This document shows, piece by piece, positions 1-5,332 of a stretch of 9,224 nt of DNA; positions within the stretch are counted from its first letter, which is position 1, and each line of letters starts with the position of its first letter. This DNA is from Burkholderiales bacterium. GTDB lineage: Bacteria; Pseudomonadota; Gammaproteobacteria; Burkholderiales; SG8-39. The stretch is taken from NCBI GenBank assembly GCA_020846575.1, contig JADLDQ010000134.1, forward strand, positions 1 to 9,224. The letters run 5' to 3'. A program made the position numbers and the translations under genes. Under the pieces are notes generated by a model. The model searched no databases, was not told the origin of the DNA, and was given only the letters and a program-made list of their open reading frames with translations.

Positions 1-115
1 GCTGCTCGCTGCGGCTGGCGAGGTAGAAATTGCGGAACTCGTTCGCGCCGACGTGCTCGCGATACATCGGCGTGATGAAGTGTTCCTCGATGGCGATGGT
101 GCGCAGCTTTTTCAC
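1..115 (-). CDS. Amidohydrolase-2 family protein, N-terminal fragment (cut by window edge)
   Basis: Only the first 38 codons are present; the gene runs off the left edge. The N-terminus contains IAIEEHFITP, and the EEHF core is the first metal-binding motif of the PF04909 amidohydrolase-2 group (aminocarboxymuconate-semialdehyde, gamma-resorcylate and 2,3-dihydroxybenzoate decarboxylases). In that family the first Glu (residue 10 here) and the His (residue 12) bind the catalytic metal. The start is taken as the GTG at 115 because GGAGAG lies 6 nt upstream (122-127) and because family members begin a few residues before this motif. The protein is probably a cytoplasmic metal-dependent hydrolase or decarboxylase acting on an aromatic or carboxylic acid. 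Which member it is cannot be decided from 38 residues. The frame is also open upstream of the GTG, so a longer form is possible but unsupported. Confidence 0.75.
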   Translation of the reverse strand, partial: MKKLRTIAIEEHFITPMYREHVGANEFRNFYLASRSEQ

Positions 116-172
116 CGGGCGCTCTCCGCGAATCGCAACGCCGCGCGTGCGCGGCAATTGGCGTGTGGCCGG

Positions 173-178
173 ATTGTA
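173..178 (-). promoter_or_regulatory. Candidate -10 box for the amidohydrolase-2 gene
   Basis: Read on the minus strand, TACAAT matches five of six bases of the sigma-70 -10 consensus and stands out in very GC-rich surroundings. Transcription would begin near 166 and give a leader of about 50 nt before the GTG at 115. No good -35 hexamer is visible 16-18 nt upstream, so this is a half-promoter call only. Confidence 0.35.
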
Positions 179-205
179 GCGGCTGGCTTTGCGGGCAGGC
201 GCAGC

Positions 206-265
206 GCCGGCAGAGGGTGAGCCGCCAGAGGATGCGCCCGCAGAGGACGCGCCGGCAGAAGAGAA
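206..265. repeat. Four 15-bp imperfect tandem repeats
   Basis: Four consecutive 15-bp units start at 206, 221, 236 and 251. Each begins GCC or GCCC followed by CAGAGG or CAGAAG (GCCGGCAGAGGGTGA, GCCGCCAGAGGATGC, GCCCGCAGAGGACGC, GCCGGCAGAAGAGAA). A weaker unit may precede them at 191-205. In one plus-strand frame they read as a Pro-Ala-Glu-Asp pentapeptide repeat, but that frame has a TAG at 177-179 and no convincing start. They lie between the terminator of the PEP-CTERM gene and the promoter of the amidohydrolase gene. Confidence 0.6.
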
Positions 266-292
266 AAAGGCCGCGGATGCAATCCGCGGCCT
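261..292 (-). terminator. Rho-independent terminator of the PEP-CTERM gene
   Basis: A perfect 11-bp stem (268-278 pairing with 282-292, arms AGGCCGCGGAT and ATCCGCGGCCT) encloses a 3-nt loop. Read on the minus strand it is followed by TTTTTCTC. This is a classic intrinsic terminator, 33 nt after the stop codon of the minus-strand PEP-CTERM gene. It separates that gene from the amidohydrolase gene downstream on the same strand. Confidence 0.9.
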
Positions 293-325
293 CTTCGCAC
301 CCGTGCGCCGGGCGGGTCGCGCTCC

Positions 326-1111
326 TCAGCGGCGGCGGCGCGCGGCGATGAGCGCCGCACCCAGGCCGAACAGGAAGAGAGTTCCCGGCAGCGGAATGCT
401 CGGAATCTCGTTGATGCCGATGCGCACCCGGTAGGCGCCGTCGTTATCGTCGTAGGCGCCGGGGTGCCCGTCGAAGCCGAAGCCGTCGGGGATGCCGAGG
501 AACAGCCGCGTCGCGCCCGCCGGCGCGATGAACGTCTGGAAGGCGCCGCCGCTGGTGACGCCGTCACCGATGTAGAACACTTGGCGCAGCAGCGGCGACA
601 GGGACAGGAAATCGGTGCCCAGTCCGCTCCCGGTGAAGTCGAGCGTGGCGGGCGCCGGCCCCGAACTCGGGATCGATGCGTCGAGGAACACGCCGGCCAG
701 AGGCCCTTCCGGTCCCTTGTAGCCGCTGATGCCGTCCAGCGGGGCGAGGTTGCTGCCGGCGCCGCCGCTGCCGCCCGGCCCATAGTAGGGAGGGCCATCA
801 CCGTTGAAGAAGTTGATTCCGCCCACGGCGGGGTCCGCCGCGCGAATGACGTCGCCGCCGCTCACGCTGATGAAAGGCGGAAGCGTTTCCTGGACCTCCT
901 CGGGCGTAGGGCTCCCGTGCCGGCTCAGGTAGGTCCCGGGTCCGCCCCATGGCGCCGACGCCAGAGGAATCACCACGTCGGTTCGTCCGGCGAGGAAGAC
1001 CGCGTCGCCGCCGTCGATGGTCAGGTCGATGATCGCGGCCTGGGCGGTGGCGGCGCTCGACAGTGCGGCGCCCGCGGCCACGAGCGCGCTGATGAAACTC
1101 GTTCGCGTCAT
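326..1111 (-). CDS. Secreted PEP-CTERM-like protein with PA-IL (LecA)-like domain
   Basis: 261-residue exported protein. The start is ATG at 1111, not an earlier in-frame ATG at 1189: GAGGAG lies 7 nt upstream (1119-1124) and the protein then begins with a clean Sec signal (residues 1-25, cleavage after AQA). The C-terminus has the tripartite exosortase-substrate layout: IPLPG (239-243), a hydrophobic stretch (244-257) and RRRR (258-261). The core is PLP rather than PEP, as in VPLPA-type variants. Residues about 77-233 resemble the Pseudomonas PA-IL/LecA lectin: GGDVI near 85-89, an FIAP strand at 194-197, then D214 followed by PGAYDDNDG (217-225), aligning with the calcium-site loop PGTYGNNSG of LecA. 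From family knowledge, such tails direct proteins to exosortase XrtA and the cell surface. Sugar binding is inferred from recalled resemblance, not tested. A sigma-54 promoter precedes it. Confidence 0.85.
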   Translation of the reverse strand: MTRTSFISALVAAGAALSSAATAQAAIIDLTIDGGDAVFLAGRTDVVIPLASAPWGGPGTYLSRHGSPTPEEVQETLPPFISVSGGDVIRAADPAVGGINFFNGDGPPYYGPGGSGGAGSNLAPLDGISGYKGPEGPLAGVFLDASIPSSGPAPATLDFTGSGLGTDFLSLSPLLRQVFYIGDGVTSGGAFQTFIAPAGATRLFLGIPDGFGFDGHPGAYDDNDGAYRVRIGINEIPSIPLPGTLFLFGLGAALIAARRRR

Positions 1112-1166
1112 TGCTTTGCTCCTCAAATCCGGACGGCAGGTGATGGATGGTCGTTCAAACGCACAC

Positions 1167-1181
1167 AGCAAGTCTCGTGCC
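1167..1181 (-). promoter_or_regulatory. Sigma-54 (-24/-12) promoter of the PEP-CTERM gene
   Basis: Read on the minus strand, the sequence GGCACG-AGAC-TTGCT matches the RpoN consensus TGGCACG-N4-TTGCW at every fixed base from the -24 GG to the -12 GC, with exactly 10 nt between the GG and GC doublets. The only deviation is C for T just before the GG. Transcription would start near 1157, giving a leader of about 46 nt before the ATG at 1111. Dependence on RpoN with the PrsK/PrsR two-component system is established for PEP-CTERM genes in floc-forming Zoogloea, which supports the assignment here. Confidence 0.75.
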
Positions 1182-1263
1182 GTTGCCATGGAAAGAACGT
1201 GAACTCAATTGGTTAGACCTGGTGTCGCGCCGGATACCGCGGACTTCCCGCGCGCGCGTGTAA

Positions 1264-1285
1264 GGTTTGCCGACAGATCCAAACC
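1264..1285. promoter_or_regulatory. Inverted repeat, candidate upstream activating site
   Basis: GGTTTG (1264-1269) and CAAACC (1280-1285) are perfect inverted 6-bp arms separated by 10 bp, more AT-rich than their surroundings. The centre is about 117 bp upstream of the transcription start expected from the sigma-54 promoter, within the usual range for enhancer-binding proteins such as PrsR. It also lies about 260 bp upstream of prsT, so it could serve both divergent genes. No PrsR site is known to me for comparison, so the role is inference. Confidence 0.3.
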
Positions 1286-1396
1286 GGTGATGCTGTCATC
1301 GTGCGCCGGCGCGTCTCCAGACCCGAACGTGCACGCGCCGCTGCCGCGCGCCCCCGGGGTTGGCTGCGCGCCTGCGGGGTGCGCCCGGAAACCCAA

Positions 1397-1439
1397 TAGA
1401 ATGAACAGCCTTGGGCGCTCGCACCAGACTGCCGATACT
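1397..1439 (+). promoter_or_regulatory. prsT: Candidate sigma-70 promoter elements for prsT
   Basis: Two alternatives lie upstream of prsT. TAGAAT at 1397-1402 matches five of six -10 bases but has no visible -35. TTGGGC (1411-1416) and GATACT (1434-1439) have a 17-bp spacer but match only three and four of six bases. The resulting leader would be about 90-130 nt. Neither is strong. The rest of the 424-bp gap between the two divergent genes holds no convincing gene. Confidence 0.3.
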
Positions 1440-1535
1440 GCTGTGCCGGTGCCGCCCTGGTCCGAGGAATCGGAGCGGCTCGGGCCGTAATGCGGCCCCG
1501 GTCCATGACTCGGGGTTCAATGAGGAGACCAGTGC

Positions 1536-4325
1536 ATGACCTCGAACGCGTTCCTTTCCCGCGCCGCGCGCTGCGCGCTCCTGGCGGCGCTCGCCCTGGC
1601 GGCAGCCGCCTGCAACCGGACTCCGAGCCTCGAGCAGCTGCTCGCGGATGCGAAGTCAAACCGCGACAAGGGCAACTACACCGCGGCCATCATCCACCTG
1701 AAGAACGCGGTGCAGGTCGACCCCAAGAGCGCGGAGACCCGTTTCCTGCTGGGCACGGCATTCCTGGAAACCGGCGATTCCGCTGCTGCGGAAATCGAGC
1801 TGCGGCGCGCGCTGGACATGGGCTACGGGCGCGGTCGGGTCATTCCCCCGCTGGGCAAGGCGATCCTGATGTCGGGCAACTACAAGAAGGTGCTGGACGA
1901 GATCACGCTGGACCCGAACCTGACCGACGAGCTCCAGGCGCACATCCTGGCGCTGCGCGGCATCGCGACCATCGGATTGCGGCGCAACGAGGAAGGCCGC
2001 AAGCTCCTCGAACAGGCACTGGCCAAGCAGCCGGACCATGCCGAGGCGCTGCTGGGCATGGCGCGGCTCGCCGCGCTGGAGCGCAAATCCGATGCGTCCG
2101 CGGACTACGTCGAGCGCGCGATCAAGGGTGACCCGAAGAATCTCGACGCCTGGCTCGCCCGGGGTGACCTGCGGCGCGTCGCCGGCGACAGCGCCGGCGC
2201 GCTCGCCTCGTACGCGAAGGTCCTGGAGATCCAACCCGACAACGTGCCGGCGCGGCTGAACATCGCCTCGCTGCACATCGCCGACTCGAAATTCGACGAG
2301 GCGCGGGCCCAGCTCGAGGCGGTGCGCAAGATCGCGCCGCGCAACCTGATGGTGCGCTACCTGACTGGGCTCCTGGAGTTCCGCCAGCACAATTTCACCG
2401 CGGCGCGCGATGCGGTGCTGCAGGTGCTCACCACCGCCCCCGATCACATGCCGAGCGTGCTGCTCGCCGGGGCGGCGCAGTACGCCCTGGGATCGCACGT
2501 GCAGGCGCAGTCGCACCTGGCGCGGGTGCTGGAGGTGGCGCCGGGCAACCTCTACGCCCGCAAGCTGCTGGCCGCCTCCTATTCGAAATCGGGCCAGGCC
2601 GAGCGCGCCATGGAACTGCTCAAGCCGGTGCTCGATCGCGGCATCGAGGATGCGTCGCTCTACGCGCTGGCGGGCGAGGTCAGCCTGCAGACGAGCGACT
2701 TCCCGGGGGCGCAGCGATTCTTCGAGCGCGCCGCCAAGGCCGAGCCCAAGAGCGCCCAGGTGCGTGCCGGCCTGGGCGTGAGCCGCCTCGCCTCGGGTGA
2801 GACCGAGCGCGCGTTCTCCGACCTGGAAGCCGCCACCCAGCTCGACTCGGAGAAGTACCAGGCCGACATCCTGCTCGCCATGTCGCACCTGCGGCGGCGC
2901 AACTTCGACCTGGCGCTGAAGGCGGTGCAGGGGCTGGAGAAGAAGCAGCCGAACAATCCGCTCACCCATAACCTCAAGGCGGCGGTGTTCGTGGGGAGGA
3001 AGGATCTGGCGCAGGCGCGCAAGGAGCTCGAGCGCGCGCTGTCGCTGCAGCCGAACTACCTGCCGGCGGCGGCGAACCTCGCGCAGCTCGACCTGCAGAA
3101 CAAGGACCCGAAGGCGGCGCGCAAGCGCTTCGAGGACATACTGGCCAAGGAACCGAAGCACGTGGCGACGCTGGTCGCGCTGGCCGGATTCGCGCGCGCC
3201 CTGGGCGCGACCCCCAAGGAGCAGCTCGACTGGCTGGAGCGCGCCCGCCAGGCCGACCCCGCGCTGGTGCGCCCGCAGGTGCTGCTGGCACGAGCCTATC
3301 TCCAGACCGGGGACGCCAAGAAGGCCCTCGAGGTCGCGCAGCGCGCGCAGGTCTCGAACCCGGACAACGCCGATGTCCTGGACGTGCTGGGCAGCGTGCA
3401 GGTGGCCGTGGGCGAGAGAAACCAGGCGGTGACCACGTACCGCAAGCTGGCCGACCTGCAGCCGCGCTCGCCGCTGGTCTACTACCGCCTGGGCGGAGCG
3501 CAGGCGCTCAACGGCGAGGTGCCGGCGGCGACGGAGTCGATGAAGAAGGCGCTCGCGCTCAAGCCCGACTACACGGAGGCGAGGGTGGCGCTCGCGCAGC
3601 TCCAGGCGCGGGCGGGCCGTCATTCGGAGGCGGTCAAGATCGCCCGGCAGGTGCAGAAGGATGCGCCGAAGTCCTCGCTCGGCACCGCGCTGGAAGGCGA
3701 TATCCTGATGTCCGAACGCAAGTTCGCCGAGGCCGCCAGGGCCTACGAGGGGGCCTACCAGACACAGCGCGCGCCGGACCTGGTCGCCAAGATACACACG
3801 GCCTACGGCGCTGCCGGCAACGCGGCCAAGGCGGACGCGGCGCTGGCGGCGGGGCTCAAGGAGTTCCCGGACAACCTGGGTCTGCGCCTGTACTCGGCCG
3901 AGCACGCGCTGCGCAGCGCAAACCATCGCAGCGCCATCGAGCAGTACGAGCAGATCGATCAGAAGCAGCCGAACAACTTCCTGGTGCTCAACAACCTGGC
4001 CTGGAGCTACCAGCAGGTGAAGGACCCGCGCGCGCTGGCCACGGCGGAGCGGGCCTATAAGCTGCGGCCCGACAATCCGCTGGTGGGCGACACGCTCGGC
4101 TGGATGCTGGTCGAGCAGGGCAATGTCTCGCGCGGCCTGGAGCTGCTGCGCAAGGCCGCCGCGCAGGCGCCCAAGTCCGGTGACGTGCGCCTGCACCTGG
4201 TGCAGGCCCTGGCGCGCAGCGGCGACAAGTCGGGCGCGCGCGTGGAGGCCGAGCGCCTGGTCAAGGACTTGCCCGCTTACGTCAAGACCCGGCAGGCGCA
4301 GGAAGTGCTCGCGCAGATCCGCTAG
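1536..4325 (+). CDS. prsT: XrtA/PEP-CTERM system TPR-repeat lipoprotein PrsT
   Basis: 929-residue TPR lipoprotein, the usual size of PrsT. The start is ATG 1536, with GAGGAG 8 nt upstream (1522-1527). Residues 1-25 are a basic then hydrophobic signal ending in a lipobox (LAAAAC, residues 21-26), so Cys26 is predicted to be lipidated. From about residue 30 to the end the protein is a continuous run of TPR-like units of about 34 residues (space for roughly 25), each closing with a helix and a Pro, e.g. AVQVDPKSAE, ALSLQPNYLP and AYKLRPDNPL. From family knowledge, PrsT occurs with XrtA-type exosortases and exopolysaccharide loci; its biochemical role is not defined, but a scaffold for envelope assembly or secretion is plausible. 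No exosortase or polysaccharide gene is in view; its only PEP-CTERM neighbour is the divergent lectin-like cargo gene. A generic TPR lipoprotein is the alternative, but length and architecture favour PrsT. Confidence 0.88.
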   Translation: MTSNAFLSRAARCALLAALALAAAACNRTPSLEQLLADAKSNRDKGNYTAAIIHLKNAVQVDPKSAETRFLLGTAFLETGDSAAAEIELRRALDMGYGRGRVIPPLGKAILMSGNYKKVLDEITLDPNLTDELQAHILALRGIATIGLRRNEEGRKLLEQALAKQPDHAEALLGMARLAALERKSDASADYVERAIKGDPKNLDAWLARGDLRRVAGDSAGALASYAKVLEIQPDNVPARLNIASLHIADSKFDEARAQLEAVRKIAPRNLMVRYLTGLLEFRQHNFTAARDAVLQVLTTAPDHMPSVLLAGAAQYALGSHVQAQSHLARVLEVAPGNLYARKLLAASYSKSGQAERAMELLKPVLDRGIEDASLYALAGEVSLQTSDFPGAQRFFERAAKAEPKSAQVRAGLGVSRLASGETERAFSDLEAATQLDSEKYQADILLAMSHLRRRNFDLALKAVQGLEKKQPNNPLTHNLKAAVFVGRKDLAQARKELERALSLQPNYLPAAANLAQLDLQNKDPKAARKRFEDILAKEPKHVATLVALAGFARALGATPKEQLDWLERARQADPALVRPQVLLARAYLQTGDAKKALEVAQRAQVSNPDNADVLDVLGSVQVAVGERNQAVTTYRKLADLQPRSPLVYYRLGGAQALNGEVPAATESMKKALALKPDYTEARVALAQLQARAGRHSEAVKIARQVQKDAPKSSLGTALEGDILMSERKFAEAARAYEGAYQTQRAPDLVAKIHTAYGAAGNAAKADAALAAGLKEFPDNLGLRLYSAEHALRSANHRSAIEQYEQIDQKQPNNFLVLNNLAWSYQQVKDPRALATAERAYKLRPDNPLVGDTLGWMLVEQGNVSRGLELLRKAAAQAPKSGDVRLHLVQALARSGDKSGARVEAERLVKDLPAYVKTRQAQEVLAQIR

Positions 4326-4556
4326 CCGTCGCGCCGCCCCGGCGCGCCCCGGCACCCTTTTTCACCTGCCGCCGGCGGTGCGTGAGGCGCACGCGATCGC
4401 GTCGCGCTGCGCCTGGGTTGCACGCTGCTCCCGGCCGCGCCGCGCGGTGAACCTGCCGCTGCGCCGGTGCGCCGGCGAGACCCGGGGCCGCGACCGCATG
4501 GACACCTCCCGCGTTGCGGCAGATCAAGCGCCGCCGGCGGCGGCCGCGTATTCTCG

Positions 4557-4576
4557 CCTCCGTCCAGCAACGGAGG
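4557..4576 (+). promoter_or_regulatory. Hairpin sequestering the flavin reductase Shine-Dalgarno
   Basis: CCTCCGT (4557-4563) and ACGGAGG (4570-4576) are perfectly complementary 7-bp arms with a 6-nt loop. The 3' arm contains GGAGG (4572-4576), the ribosome binding site 6 nt before the ATG at 4583, so in RNA the site would be paired with a built-in anti-SD. A weak -10 (TATTCT, 4549-4554) would start transcription near 4561, which would remove part of the 5' arm; the hairpin matters only if transcripts start further upstream. An operator is the alternative reading. Confidence 0.45.
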
Positions 4577-4582
4577 ATCGAC

Positions 4583-5233
4583 ATGAACCGAGTCGTCAAA
4601 CAGGACCAGCCGCCGAAATTCTGGGACCGCCTGTTCGCCCCCAGCTCCTGCCTGGCGGTGATCACCACCGTGGACGCGCAGGGCCGCGCCAACGCGGCGA
4701 GCTACGGTACCTGCACGCGGGTGAACCACGAGCCGGTGTACATCGCGTTCACCACCAGCGCGGGCAAGGACACCGCGAACAACCTGCTCGCCACCGGTGA
4801 ATTCACCGTCAACCTGCCGCGCTGGGAGCGCAGCACCCTGGAGAAGGTGCGCATCTGCGGCCTGCCGTTCGCGCCGGGGGTGAGCGAGATCGAGAAGGCC
4901 GGCTTCACGGCGCTGCCGGCGAAGGTGGTGAAGCCGCCGCGGATCCTCGAGTGCGCGCGCCACTTCGAGTGCAGGCTCGAGTGGACCCGGGAGTGGGCGG
5001 GCGGGCGGCTGATGGTGTGCGGGAAGCTGGTGGCGGCATCGGTCGATGCCGACTGCGTGGACGACAACGGGTACCTCGTCTGGGACCGCGCCCTGTCGGC
5101 GCACTACTGCGGCGCGCCGTACGGCGGCGGCTTCGTCGCCGCGTTCCAGACGATGTTCGTGGACCGGCCGTACGAGGGGCCGGAGGCCGAGCAGGCCGAG
5201 CGCGACGCGCGCGCGATGTTCAAGGAAGGCTGA
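4583..5233 (+). CDS. Flavin reductase domain protein
   Basis: 216-residue protein of the flavin reductase-like, FMN-binding split-barrel family (PF01613 type). The start is the ATG at 4583, with GGAGGA just upstream (4572-4577); the frame is open further back to 4514, but that extension is Arg-rich and lacks a ribosome site. The family signature is clear: SSCLAVITTVDAQGRANAAS (21-40) is the first strand pair with the flavin-phosphate loop, followed by EPVYIAFTTSAGKDTANNL (50-68) and GEFTVNLP (72-79). Cysteines are unusually many for the size (C23, C44, C92, C124, C130, C146, C158, C176). Members bind FMN or FAD and serve as NAD(P)H:flavin reductases feeding monooxygenases, or as stand-alone flavoproteins. 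No monooxygenase partner lies alongside, so the physiological role is open. It is separated from prsT by 257 nt and from the next gene by 99 nt. Confidence 0.85.
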   Translation: MNRVVKQDQPPKFWDRLFAPSSCLAVITTVDAQGRANAASYGTCTRVNHEPVYIAFTTSAGKDTANNLLATGEFTVNLPRWERSTLEKVRICGLPFAPGVSEIEKAGFTALPAKVVKPPRILECARHFECRLEWTREWAGGRLMVCGKLVAASVDADCVDDNGYLVWDRALSAHYCGAPYGGGFVAAFQTMFVDRPYEGPEAEQAERDARAMFKEG

Positions 5234-5253
5234 AGCGCTCTCGAGGCTGCGCC

Positions 5254-5283
5254 TTTACCCGTTTCGACCGGTTCGCCTAGACT
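5254..5283 (+). promoter_or_regulatory. Candidate sigma-70 promoter of the amidohydrolase operon
   Basis: TTTACC (5254-5259) and TAGACT (5278-5283), with an 18-bp spacer, match the -35 and -10 consensus at four of six bases each. The start would be near 5290, about 43 nt before the ATG at 5333. Just downstream, CGTCAC (5293-5298) and GTGACG (5304-5309) form a 6-bp inverted repeat with a 5-nt centre, overlapping the expected start point and so possibly an operator. The elements are moderate and not proof. Confidence 0.4.
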
Positions 5284-5332
5284 GTAGCGCCGCGTCACGC
5301 CGGGTGACGGGGCGCAACCCGGGAGGACTGCC

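Noticed and set aside
1112..1189. 26-residue N-terminal extension of the PEP-CTERM protein from ATG 1189
   Set aside because: It would bury the Sec signal, lacks a ribosome site, and would place the start upstream of the transcription start expected from the sigma-54 promoter.
464..1216. 250-codon plus-strand frame opposite the PEP-CTERM protein gene
   Set aside because: Arg/Ala/Gly-rich, without a ribosome site, and covering a gene with clear signal peptide, domain and sorting tail on the other strand.
1360..1376. Possible second sigma-54 site upstream of prsT (TTGGC, then TGC with GG-N10-GC spacing)
   Set aside because: Only the GG and GC doublets and a few neighbours match; the CACG and TT positions do not. 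Such partial matches are frequent in GC-rich DNA.
1656..4355. 899-codon open frame antisense to prsT
   Set aside because: Its composition is Arg/Leu/Gly/His-rich low-information protein, it has no ribosome site or family motif, and it mirrors a well-supported gene. Long antisense frames are expected in high-GC genes with strong third-position G/C bias.
4331..4362. Hairpin GCGCCG/CGGCGC followed by a T5 run after prsT as an intrinsic terminator
   Set aside because: The T-run is separated from the 6-bp stem by 12 nt, so it does not fit an intrinsic terminator. The 4326-4556 gap otherwise shows no supported feature.
4514..4582. Longer flavin reductase starting at 4514
   Set aside because: The extra 23 residues are Arg-rich, no ribosome site precedes them, and the ATG at 4583 has a strong one and fits the family N-terminus.
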